A stretch of DNA of 64,000 nucleotides from Beaufortia kweichowensis (taxonomy: Eukaryota; Chordata; Actinopteri; Cypriniformes; Gastromyzontidae). Positions 1-14,671 of this stretch are shown here, piece after piece (positions within the stretch are counted from its first letter, which is position 1; every line of letters begins with the position of its first letter). Made by a program: the position numbers and the translations under genes. Location: NCBI GenBank assembly GCA_019155185.1, contig CM032815.1, forward strand, positions 1,683,001 to 1,747,000. Reading direction: 5' to 3'. The notes beneath the pieces were generated by a model. It was not told the origin of the DNA, did not search any database, and saw nothing but the letters and a program-made list of their open reading frames with translations.

Positions 1-3000
1 GGGTCAGTGGCGGCCGTGTAGTTTGTAATGGTCTGAGTTGCGTGATTACCGGCGTTGATGAGCCGACTGAAAGATGGTTATGCCAGGAATCAATGAGCCT
101 GCTAATACCGCTTTGGCTCAAAGTGTCTTTTAAGAGATCCGGCTAATCACAGCAGGCATTTTAATTGAGCGAGATATTAACGCTGGTCTGACTCGGACGG
201 TGGTCTGGTGAAAATATACACTTGTTCTAAAGGCATGTCGTGAAATAAAAGTGTGAGATTTAGCTCAGATCTTTTTTGCTGTGATCTTATATCTCCGTGT
301 CAGGGGTTTGGTTACCCAGAAACACATGGATTGATTCAATTTTTTTCACTTTGGATAAGATTGTCTGCCAAATGTAAAATCAGTAGATGTAGGTGTTCTG
401 CTATCGTCAACACTAATATATTCTACAAAACCATCTTCTCTTTTTCATTCTTCAAAAAACACAAACACAGACTTCCAAACGCCGCTCATCTCGAGTCACT
501 TAAAGAAATTTGTTGATTTTATTTGCCTCATTAGGATTGTATTTCTGTTCAACGCATTTCAGTTTAGCCTTAGGACATTCACAAAAACAAAACTTTGAAG
601 TGAGAGCCCATTTGTGAAAAGATTAGACGGCACACTTTAGTCTAAAATGTGTATATATTAGCATGGATGAAGTTGCCTGCGGAGTCTTCGAGTCTGTTTC
701 TAAACTCCAGCAGTGACATCTAATGGTCAACTGGAGAACTGCACCCGACGGCACTGTGAGATTAACTTTAGTGACTTAAAAATCAATAGTTCCTGCTGTG
801 TCCCTTTCATAATGGATTTTAATGTGAACCTTAGAAATCAGAGAAGCTTGAGTCTCAGCAGCAGACATTTACAGAAACATAGATCCAAGGGTTTAACCAA
901 CAATCTGTGGAGTTATATGAAGGGCTAATACAAAGCTGGTGGAGAAGATAGATAGATATATATAACCCATACAGTGCTGTTTAAATAAATATGTATTTTT
1001 ATTTTTCATATTGAAAAATGAACACCAAAAAACAGTATAAATCAGCATTTGTGCCTTTGACTATGTTGTGTAAGTTATGCCAGATCAAGTTCATGCTGTC
1101 ATTAAAGCAAAAGCAGCTCATCTTAAAACTCCAAAATTATGATTTTTCATTTTAAGTCCAATAATTGTGTAATAAGTCATGTACAGATCATTCACAAAAA
1201 TGATCCCTTATAAAATAGACCACATATGTAGTGAAATTCAGTGAAAACGGGTTCATGTGAGCAAAACAGTGATTGTGTGTTTGTAGTCACAGCAGCGTTT
1301 ATAAGCTGCTCGTCACCTTCATGCTGTGCATCCAGGTCCAGTTTCAGCAGCAGGTGAGAACAGACACAGTTAATAAAGCTCACGTCTGCTCCCTGTGGAA
1401 ATCAACCAGAACCTGCCCTACAAGAATGACTCAGATACCTCTCCCTACAATGTTTTATTCATGAGATTTTTCACTAGATATATTCTTCCCTCCTCTGAGA
1501 GAAACCAGTCTTTCTTGTCCGCATGTAGACCACCGGACTCAATCACTTCTCGGCTCCCAGTGGACCTGTAGTCTTATGTGTCCTGCTGTGACGGAGGAGG
1601 TCAAAGAACAGTGATTTAACTAATAAAAACAATATTGCATGTTATTCCCAGGTTACATGACGAATTGTTTTTACTCAGCAGATTGGAGGAGTTGTTTAAG
1701 AGTGCAATAACTTGCTGTCAAGCTTTTCTCACTAGAGAAATATACTTGTATATTATTTTAAGCTCAGGTAGATATGACCAAGTGATCTTTTTTAATATGG
1801 CTCGTCGCTTCCCTTCAAGATTTTAAGATCTGGTTTAATCAAGACAATCTTTTTATTTGTGCCCAAAAACCATTTCCAAGTAGTGATAAGAACGGTCTGT
1901 AATGCGTGTTTCGTACCCATGCCATTTCTTTTAAGAAATTCATCAAGGCTTTTCTGACTTTCAGTGTACAGTGTTTGCTCTTTTTCTCTCTTTAGATTGT
2001 ACTATCCTTACAGATCGGCTCTGATTCTAGTAAATTAGGACAGAAACTGAAGACGGTTCAGATGAGTGGAGCAGGACCTTACATCATATCCCAGAATCCT
2101 CATCTGCTTACATTCACCAATAGCTGCTGGTACAGGATTTCAGTTTTTCAGTTTGTCTAAGTTTATATTATTATTTGAATTATTAAAGCCTCTTTTCTGT
2201 GGCTTTTTGCAAAATTGATAATAGGGTTAAACAATGTTTTCTGAATGTTATTGCATCCCATTTAATGTGCTGTTGTAAACATCTAAATCAGGTCTAGAAC
2301 TATTGGATATTAAACAGGTTATGACATCATGAAGGTCATTTCACTCTCTCTGTGTCCTCCTGTCGTGTCTTCACTTTAGCCTTAAATGCCTCCAATCCAT
2401 GATTCTGATTTAGTGGCCCATTAAAATGTTTTACGGCCCCTGCTGACATCATAGGCCAGTTGGATGTGTTAAGGAGAATGAATCTTTTGGGCCCGTAATG
2501 CCTATAGTGTCCTCTCCTGGGAAGACTTTCCTCTTCTCTGGTCCCCTGAGGTCTCAGCGGCTGCTATGACACAACAGGAGACAAAAATCCCACCTAATTA
2601 TTCTAATTATTGCCTTTTTCTTTAATGCACTTAATTAAATTGCTTCGGTTTAATCTATTGCGGCACTTTAATTTCATCTGAGCTCTCAGCCCAAGCTTTT
2701 ACACACTAATAAAACAGTATATCAATATTGAAGACATTCATATCTTTATAGTGGAGTTTATTGCATCCTGTGAACAGCAGCATGGGTGGTCTGCTGTTAC
2801 AAAACCTTTTAAGTTGTTTTGTATTGCTAGAAAACTTAAAACAATAGCTTTAAAAATAGAAAAATAGCTTTAACTTCAACAAAATAGTATTAAAATTCAT
2901 ACATTTTTATGGCCATCAGCCAGGTTTACAGATTTTCTTCAAATATAGATCCTTCTTTGTCCTGTACCATACATTACAGCTTGAATAATTGCAAAGTAAA

Positions 3001-4050
3001 GAACAAATACACTTTCTCCGAAATTCAACTTTGTGTGTAAGAAAGATCGTAAAGATGTTTTCTAGGTTTACTATCCCAACTATAGATTTACCGTCTGCAC
3101 AAGAGATCCAACAGATCCAGTGGCATTGTTTATATCTCTTGATCACTGACTCTCATTGTGTTCTTTGTTCTGGTTTGGATGTGGCGATGAGCTCTCCAGA
3201 CTGATTTATAGCTGTAATTATCCATGAAGATGCTCCTAGAGGTAAAAGCACACAATATCTCCTGTATTGAGTACTGTACACAGCTAGGTGGTGTGAATAT
3301 TTCAGACTATTAAAGCGCTGTGAATTATGAGCAAGCCAATAAGAAGGTAAACAGCGCCACCTGGAGTAAATGACAGGAATCTTGGAGAGAAATGATTGAA
3401 TGAATACAGTAATGGGGCGTAAATGGAGTATTCTTCAAACATTACAGAATTATGTGCATCAGTTTATAATAAACCGTTTAATGCATTTATCATAATTTAT
3501 AACGGGTTAAAACAAATTAGTTACAGTAAATATAACATTAATCACATACAGTTGACAAGTGAGTGATATTAAAAGTAAAAGATCAAATTCATGGTTTGGG
3601 GCATGTATGATCTTAAAAAATATCTCTTAACAACTTAAAACAGCCCTTACAGAAAAGCCACAAAAATATTTTTGCTGCTTCAGAATAATGTCTGTTCTTA
3701 TACAAACTTACTTTGGTGAACTTACACAGAAATATTAATGTAGGTTTACAATTATTTACTCTGTCATTTACTTTATTGTCATCTGGCAACAGGCTTTATT
3801 AGTACAGCACAATATATACCAGCATAGTAGGAGTTAGAGAGTCAACATACACAATTCAACAATTTAAGAAGAGAGAAAGACAATTATAAGTACAGTATGT
3901 TCAATGCCTAAACTTGCATTTGAGGAATTTTAAAGCCTGAGATTTTAGACAACTGTTTCAGTAGCAGTTATACATTTTGAAACTGAAAGCTGATTCCAAA
4001 TCAGATGTTATGTTGTAATGTTTGGTCCAGCAGGTCCACAAATACTCCAG
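1..4050. other. Gene-free stretch downstream of inpp5k
   Basis: I found no supported coding exon here. The open frames are short, lack splice partners and match no family I know. The stretch holds AT-rich DNA, probably including the inpp5k 3' UTR just left of its stop codon (the gene reads leftwards). Two blocks (about 1-240 and 2390-2690) look less like neutral DNA and are discussed as possible conserved non-coding elements. In the human order the next gene beyond INPP5K is MYO1C, but no myosin exon is visible. Confidence 0.6.
2390..2690. promoter_or_regulatory. Candidate conserved non-coding element
   Basis: This block of mixed composition has no coding potential. Its right half is crowded with homeodomain-like TAAT/ATTA cores (about 2595-2670) and with TTAATTAAAT-type motifs, next to a GC-richer left half. 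That texture resembles vertebrate conserved enhancers, but there was no alignment to test it. This is inference from composition only. Confidence 0.25.
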
Positions 4051-7000
4051 TTACTTCTCACAACCGTTGATGTTCTCGGGGATCAGACCCTCCATCACAG
4101 CTCGCTCGGACATTAAAATCTGGACCAAGAAAACACACAGCAGGTGAGTCGAGAGGTACAATAAACCAATGCTTAGGAACAGATGTGTGTTTGGGGAAAA
4201 AGAGGCGAAACCAAACCTGGAAAGTGGGACTGAAGCCAATAAGAGTCTGCAGGTTGCTGCTGAAGTAGCCGAGCACATATTCCCCTGCCAGCAGGGGGAG
4301 CTCATCTTTACTAACAATGACCTTTAAAGAGAAAACAACCCTTATTTTTTTTCTTTATTATGATCATCAGCAGCACTCCATCAGTACAGACTCACTCCAC
4401 ACAGAAAATATTAGTCCACCGTACCGTCACGGCTTCTCCGTTGGCAGCCACTTCATCATCTTTGACCCAGGTGAAGGTGATGTAATCGGAGGCATTTCTG
4501 AAGCCGATCTGCACGTCGAGATATAAATCACCTCTAGTTAGTGACCTGCTTCATGATACCCATCTCCTTTTTGTCTCTTTCAACGGTTATGGTCGTCAAT
4601 CAACGTCTCTGTCTCTCACCTTGTAAAGTCCAATCCAGTCCCATGTTGAAGCTTCAAAGGTTTCCAGGATGGTGTAGGTGAGTGTGGCATCTTCATCTGC
4701 GCTCCAGAGTCCTTCTGCGCTCAGTGTGACCAGAGGTGTGTCCACTTTCTTTTTCATCTGCATGAAGATCAAGAGTGATCAAGTTTAACTCATTTTAATT
4801 TGTTGTCCAAATATACCTTAAAAAATTAACATTTACGTAATTGCAGTCTAAATCAATTTGCAATTATTGCATGTAAATAGTGTTAATATTATTAAATTAT
4901 AAGGTTTTATGACTTTTGTAACCATATATTAGTGTGCTCTTAAAAGTTGAGAATAACTTTTTTCTTTTTTTCACAGGAAAACTGGCTATAAATATTAATG
5001 ATTTTAAATATTTGTGTGTTGTGATTCTTACCTCCAGACGGAAGGTCCCAATGACAGGTTTGTGATCACTGATCCCATACGAGACATCACAGGTGTACAT
5101 GTCCTGAATCACTTTAACCCGATAATCATCATCATCATCAGCTGATGATGCCGTCGATTTGCTCTCATCCTCATTCTCACTAGCTTTGGGCTTTATTCGC
5201 CATAAAATCCGATCCGTCCAGGCCGGTTTCCGCTTCTTACCACTGACCCAAAAAAAGACAGTGTGGAATGTTTTAAACAAATTATTAGAGTACTATGTAG
5301 TGTACACTGTATACTGTATACTTAGTTATATAAATATATTTAGAGAGAGCGAGAGAGAGAGAGAGATGAGCATTCTGCACACATGAAAGCAGACAGTGAC
5401 ATGCAGTGATCAGTAACATGCTGTGTGACGGGTCTCTAAGACAGCTTTCCACACCCACTGACACCTATTGTGTTATTAAACAACTCCAGAGACTGTGTGT
5501 GGTCATGTTAAAGGTGAAGGGTCTGATAGACGGCTCGGTTGGATAGATGGATGGATGGATGGATGGATGGATGGATGGATGGATGGATGGATGGAGAAAT
5601 AGGTATAATCAATCTACACTACACTCTTCAGAAACATTTCCACTTCCTCATGCACATCGAATCAACCCTGATCGTGAGTTATCTAAAAACAAAAACCTCA
5701 TTTGATTAGTAAGAAGTGGTAAGACTGTATGACTAATCCTGGTCTGTTTAAATCATCATCAGACTGACATTTATTCAAAGCAATAACTTAAAGTTGATTC
5801 AGGAAATAAAGGAAATAATCTTTCTTCCTGTTCAAAATATTACAAGTATATTAAAACCACAGCAAGACACAATTTTCCAAACAGCTAAAACATACTTCAC
5901 TGCACATATAATAATTCTGACAGCTAAATGACATGCCTGCCTTTCTGAAAATGACACTTCTCTACACAAACTTAAGTGCTCAGTGATGCAAGACTTCATC
6001 TGTTCGTTTTAATTTGATGAAAAATATAAATTCCTTCCTACAACTCATCCTACAAGTTGTCCTCTATAAACACTACATGCTAAAACATACAGATGCTTGT
6101 CATTGATGGCTGTTGCTGATGTAAGTTGCACAAGAACATCAAGCAATCACAGCATTACATTAGTATAAATATGACAGAAAGAGTTACTGGGCATCCGAGT
6201 GGAACAGCACGCTGGGTTTTTATGTGATGGATGTGAGTTTGAGTGCTCTGTGAAGGGAATTCTAAAAAAAAACATTTGTCCTGTTCAATCTTACGTAAAG
6301 CCAAACCACGTCTTCGATGCTCTGTGTGGAGAAAAAATGATTGTGAATTTCACCCAAGAAATTGTGTAGGTCATCATGAAGTTTGTTCAGGCACTTAAAA
6401 TAGTGTGCTTGTATTGTTTCAAGATTGTGTGAATGTACCTTGTATCATAGTCCTCAGAAAAACGGTCAAATTTATATGTGGGCTTGAAGCACAAAGGTCC
6501 TTCTTCAAACTCTTGAAGGATAGGTTCATTCTTCTTCATCATCGTCAACTAAATACCCACATAAAAAACAATAGCTATGTTATATGTACATCAATTATAA
6601 TATGCATACATTATCATAGAAATATTATGCCGACTACTTTTCACTTCCTGAAAAATACTGTGATAGACAAAAAATTGGCCAGCACAACTATTGGGTAAAA
6701 TTGTCAATTAGTACTGAAAAAAAAGTATTCTCAACTTTATTAGACCAGGATGTATTGTGGGTCTTGCAATACATTTTGGGATTGATTCTTTTTAACGAAA
6801 GATGCATCTTATATAGCATATGCTGCCTAATTTTGGGGCGTGTCTGTATAACACCTTAAAATGACCAAGTGATAGATACTCAGCATTGGTTTGAACACAA
6901 AGCCAAGTGTGTGGGGGTGAATTTGTGATATTTGCCTGACCTGATCTTTCCCCCACAGCAGGTTAAAGCGGCCGTTGTTAATGGAGGAGCGAAGGAAGTG

Positions 7001-9308
7001 CATCCCATGGTCAGCGATACGGAAGTTCAGATCACCAAACCAGAAGACAACCCTAGAAGACAGCACAACAGGACAAAAACATCAGGAAAAGTGTATGGTA
7101 TGGATGAACAAAAGTGAATCAAAAGGAGTTTTTACTGACTTGTGGTCAAGAACATGAGACGTGTTGTAAATATCAAAATCTTGCGTGTCTAGTATGTACT
7201 CAAACTCATCCATGCGTTGGAGGGCGTAGTTCATATGAGCCGCCAGGTGACAGTTCAGAAAACACAGCATGTGACCGTAGAAAGAGAAACGCACAGACAC
7301 ACCACCTTTATTTCCCTGAGAAGATATGATAAATAAATAATATTATTAGTTTAGCTGTAAGATACTTTATGATACTTAAAGTCTTTGCTTTAAATTAAAA
7401 AGATACTTTTTGTAGGGTTAGACATATTTATTATCTTTATTTTAGGTTCTACATAGAAAAAATACATAACATGGCAGACAAACATATCAGATAGATGTTA
7501 CTCCAAACCAATGTGTAAAACCGTCTCATACCCAGTATCCAAACAGTCCGGTGCGTGTGTATGTGCTTTGAATGTCTCTGATGAAGGGAAGATGGACCTG
7601 CTGTGCAAACAATATTAACAGCAAACCCTGCATTCTTACAGAGGTCACCTGAAAACAACAAAGAAACATGAATTGTGTTTGAAAGAAATAGGTCTTTCTA
7701 CACAACAAACACAAGATCAAAACACTGATCACAAATGACTGAGTGTACATTATTTTAAACCTTGGGGGTCTTAAAACTGCTACTGGAAATTCCTGTAATG
7801 TTTGTGAATGTTTTTAACATCAGATCTAATTAGGTATGAAAGACAGAATGGTGTGAAACAAAGCCTCTAGTGTTTTCAATGGCCTCTGTTGAACAATGAA
7901 GCTTAACAGGCTTAATGAGAAAACACTTCATCCTGATCTCTGCTTCTCTATTTTATTGTAGCCGTTGGACTGCATAAAAACATATTTTAAAACAATCACG
8001 GACACTTTCAGAGCCTCAAAACAGAATCTGAGATGCTTATTACAATACAACTCATTAGGTTGTATTGCTATACCTTGACGTAGCCGTTTGGTGCCAGTGT
8101 GTCCATGAGAAGACGACTCCATGAGTCCTCAGCGATGAGATCAGAGATATACTTGACCGGAGAGGCATTCACTTCCTGCAGACTACAACACAAACACATC
8201 CGATCATACTGACAAACATAGATGGGAACTTAATGTAGGGTTTATTTTCAGTTTAGCTTTTGTTAGCTTTTACTCTGAAATAAACTCACAGGCCTGCTAA
8301 AATTTTATTTCATTTTTAATTACATTTATTTTTTATTTAGATACAGTAATGTCAAATTTGTTGGACTTCATGTTTTCAAACCTGTAAAATAATATAATTT
8401 TATACATTTAAGAATCAATAGAGGCAGTGAATATCAATATCCTGATCATGTGTTTCAGGGGACAGTAACTCACCCAATCACATAGAGGTCAGCGAGCGGG
8501 TCGGAGTCGAGCTGCAGTAATGACCTGACATCAGCTGGTGGATCTGCTATACCAACATTCCATGTGACCATGTGCAGTCTAAACAAAAGAGAGGACAGAA
8601 GAACAACAAAATTAAATCAACTTTTAATCATATCATTAATAAATATATTGTATATACAGGAAAGTGTGAAGGAATACGAGCCAATAATAAAAACGGAATT
8701 TAAACTATTTGTTGAAATTATTTGTTTATATTTAATTTAACTTCCTTTTAAATTTTTTGTATTTTTTTCTAAATTGTATGACTATATATAATGCCAATGT
8801 TTTAGACTAACAGTTAATAGTCTTTTAAATCATATTTAAAATATTTGGTTATGTTCTCTTATACAATTCTACCAAAAAGGTGGATTTTAATTTCTTAGCA
8901 CGAACATCTCATTTAACATCTATTAAAGCAAATCTCTTGTCTACAAACTTTAAAATCATGAGACAATCATCAGAACACTGTCTTGAAAAAATGAATGCCA
9001 ACAATATCACTGAACATCACAAAGTAGTGATGAATAAAAAGATACAGGACTGATGAGGATTTTTTCTAGGCTTGTGCGTCCAGACACCTGAAGGACTCTT
9101 TATTTGTGTATCTTCCACAGAGATGAAAGGCTTCGTCCAGTGTACGGGACACTTCCTCATTCGCCTCATCGTCAGAGCTGAGATCTTCCAGACAGGTAAG
9201 CAGCTGTGCGATCCGCTGGCGCAGTATCATTCGTCCTGAAGTCGACTGAGATGCAGTGCTGGACGTGCTGTCCGAGCGAGCACGAGGGATGTCCGACGCG
9301 TCACACAT
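4051..9308 (-). CDS. inpp5k: Inositol polyphosphate 5-phosphatase K (SKIP-type)
   Basis: This is a Mg-dependent enzyme that removes the 5-phosphate from PI(4,5)P2 and PI(3,4,5)P3. In mammals it acts at the ER and plasma membrane and damps insulin signalling. The coding exons, read leftwards, are 9308-9088, 8578-8474, 8182-8074, 7648-7532, 7315-7140, 7052-6941, 6548-6439, 5242-5032, 4757-4620, 4508-4425, 4321-4217 and 4119-4051. All phases agree, giving 518 aa, or 527 with the 6295-6321 microexon. Both catalytic signatures are present: FWFGDLNFRI (about residue 245) and RKPAWTDRIL (about 321), followed by SDHKPV. The C-terminal 130 residues form a SKICH domain (WDWIGLYK). The N-terminal exon adds a Ser-rich then acidic segment of about 70 residues that human INPP5K lacks. 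The neighbours pitpna and slc43a2 match the human INPP5K locus, which favours inpp5k over inpp5j. Confidence 0.93.
5540..5594. repeat. (ATGG)n microsatellite
   Basis: About thirteen perfect ATGG/GGAT units lie in an inpp5k intron, between the exon at 5032-5242 and the microexon at 6295-6321. A short GA run precedes it near 5344-5366. Confidence 0.97.
6295..6321 (-). other. inpp5k: Candidate 27-nt in-frame microexon of inpp5k
   Basis: On the minus strand a strong pyrimidine tract ending in CACACAG precedes 27 nt that are followed by a consensus donor GTAAGA. The flanking exons meet in phase 2 (AG|T), and inserting the 27 nt keeps that phase. It adds nine residues (reading RASKTWFGF, then T) just before GKKRKPAWTDR, the second catalytic signature. 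The gene is also complete without it, so it is best seen as an optional cassette exon. Transcript support was not available. Confidence 0.6.
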
Positions 9309-10322
9309 CTTCTGATGGACTGAGAGCCGATAACCAAGAGTTCAGTGGGTAAATAGATTCACTAACATACTGTACATGACTAGAAGTCTCTGTGCTGTAA
9401 GTCAACTGAATAAATGTTTGGATATCCAGTGTAAGGTGCTGAATCTGATTTCCTAAAGCGACAGTGGATTATTCTTTTCCAAGCTTTTATTGCTTACGCA
9501 AAAAGTAACATCCAAAAAGAGTCCTAGAAAAGAGTTCTTGTTGTCTCCTTTGACCTTTTAATAAAAAAAATGAAGCCTTGGAAATCACACGGAGATGAAA
9601 CGGTTTTACCCAGTACTAAGCGGTTTTAGTAAGACGCAATCCTTTATTTTCATTTTCTGGCTCTTCTCATTGCGTCCCTTCCAGCAAATTGGAGAAAACC
9701 AATTAGTTTTGGAGAGTTTTGGGGATTAGAAACCAACCTGGAGCCACGTGAAACATGTCCGGAGTACAAATACAGTAATGGCTAACGGGTCTGATCTCTA
9801 AATCACTGTGTATATTGTTAAGAGACTTGTGTGACGAAAGTAAATGTTGAAAGATGATAATCCAGTTTCTTGAAGCATTGGCCTCAACAACATAATTACG
9901 AGAAAATAAAGATTTGGGGCAGTGGCTACATGTGAAAACAATAAAGCAAACATTCTTGTATCTTTTTAAAACAATACGCTACAGTGTGTAGGAGAACTTG
10001 CTATTCAGATTACTGGTTTAAAACAGATTAATCAGATTTGTGCTTTAATTTAGTTTGTGATGTTGAAATTAAGCTCTTAATTATTCATCATCTTAAGAAA
10101 CACATACCAAAGTCGATGACCAAATAAGTCACCTGTCAGACATATACTACCGACATGAAGATTAGAAGTCTTTTCCAAAGTTAACTGTTTAAATCAATTT
10201 AAAGTACTAATTAGTATCAAACAATACTTTTTACAGCAATTTCAAGATAAACTGAAATATTAATCCATCATTGCTCTGTAATAGTCACATGCAAATTCTT
10301 AGGGAGCAAGCAAGCATTCAGC

Positions 10323-10917
<595 letters not shown>

Positions 10918-11067
10918 GTGACAGTCCTGAAATTCTTGAGAAATTCAAACACACGGTTACATGCACAAATGTAAATGAATGTTGAGCACTGAAGCATTTC
11001 ACCAGTAATCTTACTCATCTTTCTCCCTTCAGCGGTATGAGGCACAAATGTAACTCATGTTTGTTAC

Positions 11068-11400
11068 CTGTGAGTGTGATGATCGTGCGCGCTCATACTC
11101 GAACCTGCGGACAAACAAACACGCAAAACACTGAACAAAAACTGAATCCAGCCTCATATTCCCCGAAAAGCTTTTAAACATGATGAGTTTGAGATATTTA
11201 AGTGATGAGGGCAAAAGCGCATTATTCATCCTTAAACGAAGTTTATTTCTTTTTTTAGATACCGAACACAGAAACGAAACACACTTTACGCGACTCTGGC
11301 TTCATCAAAACATCTCAAACGAGTAAATCAAAGCAAATGTCTTACCTTCAGTGTCAGTAGATGTTTTTAATGCTGTATTCGGCACTGAACATGTGCGATA
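11068..11400 (-). promoter_or_regulatory. inpp5k: Probable inpp5k promoter and 5' non-coding exon(s)
   Basis: Read leftwards, two good donors lie upstream of the coding start: CACAG|gtaaca at 11068 and CTGAAG|gtaaga at 11346. Either could end a 5' untranslated exon that splices to the start-codon exon. That exon has acceptor-like CAG sites just before its ATG (CTCTCAG at about 9328 and CATCAG at about 9312). The area contains scattered CpG (for example 11070-11110). The transcription start cannot be fixed from sequence. Confidence 0.35.
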
Positions 11401-14400
11401 GGACTCAGTGAGAGAGTTTGGGTTTGGGTTTACTGCCCTTTGCTTCCCAATCCACAGAAACCTCTTAAAGTCACAGTGCAAAAGCAATGAAGGACTCGGT
11501 TGTGTCCACACTAATCGTTATAGACGATATACACTTCTTTTGTTGAGCGAATGAAACAGGATTTATTTCATTAAGTTTTGTATTTTATATCTAATAAAAA
11601 TCGAATGGTCCTTTGCTTTTAAAAGGTTCAGAAATTCCGGAAACACTTTTTTTATTTGTACAGATTAAATTTAATCATTAATAATGATCTTTTCAATGTT
11701 ATTATATTCATTTGTAATTATAATAATCCATTTAATATTATATTAGATAAATTGATTTCCTTGCTAATTGCCATGTGATTGCTTATAAATAATAATTTAG
11801 CCAATAAGTAATTAAGTCACATATACCAATTACTGATCAAATTCAACCCAAAATGAAATTCCAGCTAAACACGTCACCCTCTCTGAGGGCCTCATAAGAA
11901 GGGTTTAGTTTAATCTGGCTTCATCTCTCTTCAAATCCTGATTAGACTGAAGGTTTCACTTTGTGGTGACCCACCATCCCCTTCCCTTTTCTTTAAATTA
12001 CTCAATATGCACAGCATCTCGTTACTGGGTTGTTTATCTAAAAATGTACCTAGTATACATAGGTAAATCTGTGCCGGACACTACAGAAAGTAAAAATTTT
12101 AAAACATTATTTGAAAACAAAATTATAAAATATAATTTACACCGTAAAAAGAATAAAACACTACTTTTAAAAGTTTATTTTTTTCACATCTCCAATGTAG
12201 TTTTATTGGAAGATAAGATGACAAAAGGCACAAATTCACATTAAAAGAAATTAAAAAAACAGATGACATGACAGGGTGGGTTGTGGGAAATCATAAATTC
12301 ATATTTTTTTGTATTTTTTGGAATCATTGGGTTTTAAATCTGACAACAAATGGTGAAATCTATGACAACATATCTATGACTAAGTCCTGTTTACTGTGAT
12401 CTTCCTCACGTAATGTAATGTCTTCATGAGCAGTTTATGTGGATAGTGATGCCACCTGTCAATCAAACAGGTTTAGGACATGTGTCCATATCACATAGCC
12501 CACCAGTCTCAGATATGAGACCAAACACCCTTAGAAGGGCTTTGAAAGATCAGAAACGTGGCTTTGTTCACAGTGTAATGTTCAAAAGGAATTTAAAAGT
12601 GACAGATTTCTACGTCTCACAGCAAAAATACAACAACAATCAATGAATGAAAAGATATTTAGACACCATCCTGCCAATAAGGAGTGGTTAGGTTTAGGGG
12701 CGGGGTCAGTGACAGTAATGGGCGGAGATTATCTGAGGGTCTTGTTTATTATCAAGAGGAGGCAGCAAAATTCCTTTAACCATCTTTTACTGAAGCCACA
12801 TTTTTGTTTAATGTTTCATGATCACATTAAGTCATATCAGAATACAATAACCTCAGTAACCCACAGACAACATCCAGCCCATTACTAACCCACTAGACAT
12901 CGTGGATGGGCTTATGGAAGGCTGTGCTGATAGCCTGGCAGGAGAGTCTGAACTATATGAATATAGTTTTATATTTATTATATATATTTATGTGTTCATC
13001 TACATTTATTTATATACTATATACAATTCATTACATACATCCATACATCACCTAGATTAAACTCAGGACCAACGCAGATCTGGTGTATTGCTGAAGGATG
13101 TGTTATGGTAATGATGTCAAAAGTGAAGAATGTTAACACAACTCGATCTACACCACAGAACCTGCATTCACTTCTCAAGAATTCAATTTAACCTCAAGAG
13201 TAAATTGAACTCTATCTTAGTGAATTTAGGTTATTATTGTACTGCATATCACGGGTCCTGAGCATTGCTGAAAAGAAACACGGGGGGTATAAACCTCGAT
13301 TTAGTTATCTTACATGTCGGATGTCCCTCACGCAAAAAGAACAAATACTGAGAACTTCAAACACGCACACACATCCATACGCACATCACGTGACAGAGAA
13401 AAGACTGATTTAAAAACCCACACTCGACCCATTTCATCATCCCTCTAACCAATAATAATAAAACTAGGAACGATTGGAAGTGAGAGTATATTTTTTGTCC
13501 TAATGACACAACATTCTGAGAAGGGCTGGACTATATATTCCTAAAGTCACAATGTTTGGTGCTTTGATGGGGTTGGTGAAATGAAAGGGAGGTATTATTG
13601 CTAATATCTGGATAAATGTTGTTGTTTATCCTCAGGGCAGGTTATTAAAAGGGGAAAAAGATAATCAATCCTAAACATAAAATGAAACACGTTTCTGTAT
13701 GCAGATAATGCAAAACACTTTCTTTGAGCACCACGGTAGGCAGGGACAAAAACTCGGAAAATCGACATGGTTTAGTGTTGCCTCTATGTGTGAACAAGCA
13801 TAAAAGAGAGTCGGGGCGGGGTCTCATCTATTATGGAAACCGCAGTGGGAGGGACAGCTACAAAATGACTTTGATCAAATTATCACACACAACAAAAACC
13901 ACTGAACACATAAGAGGACAACGACAACCTGCATCATTAATACTGATGCACACGTAACCGATCATTTACCAAACAGTTAATACTTTTAACTTCAGCTTAT
14001 TTCATAGACATGTGTCTCATACTGTTTGAAGGAGCTGATGTGATCAGATTAAACCCCTGATCTGTGTTCAGTTATGAACTGTAATTTAAATCCAGCTGTC
14101 AAGTTTTTGCTTTAACGTGACCAAGCAGCTTCCAGACGAAAAATGAGTTTATAAAGCATGTCACGGGTTCAGGAGATGATAAATTGACACTACTATACTA
14201 TAGTAAAGATTGAGATTCACACATAAAAAGGGTCATAGATTAAAAAACAAGGGGTAGAATGAAATGAAACCATACAGCAACAAAAACAAATCACTACAAG
14301 AATAAAACAAAACACATAAACAGACGTTGAAAAACTTTGAAGAACAATCACTCAAAACCCTGTTTGTACATCTGTCACAATAACTGCCAATAGATATTCT

Positions 14401-14671
14401 GAATATATGTACACACAAATATTTTCTGCTCAACTCAACATCTCGACAACTTTGTTGAGTGCCAAACATTAAAGTAATGATCTGAAGTTTCTCTGGCTGA
14501 TCGTCCCTGTATTGGTTTATGTAGGAGACTTCATTAATTGGGTTAAACTTTTGAACAGGTGTAACAGCCTATTGAATTATTCAATGTGCTCCATTAGAAA
14601 GGAAGAATGCTCAGGATGAGAGGGCTGGATGAAAGACTTTACACTAAAACAAAGTGTTGTTTTGCTTTGAT

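Noticed and set aside
1996..2160. 55-codon plus-strand stretch after a good acceptor (CTCTCTTTAG)
   Set aside because: No family resemblance, no donor before its stop, and the length is not unusual for chance.
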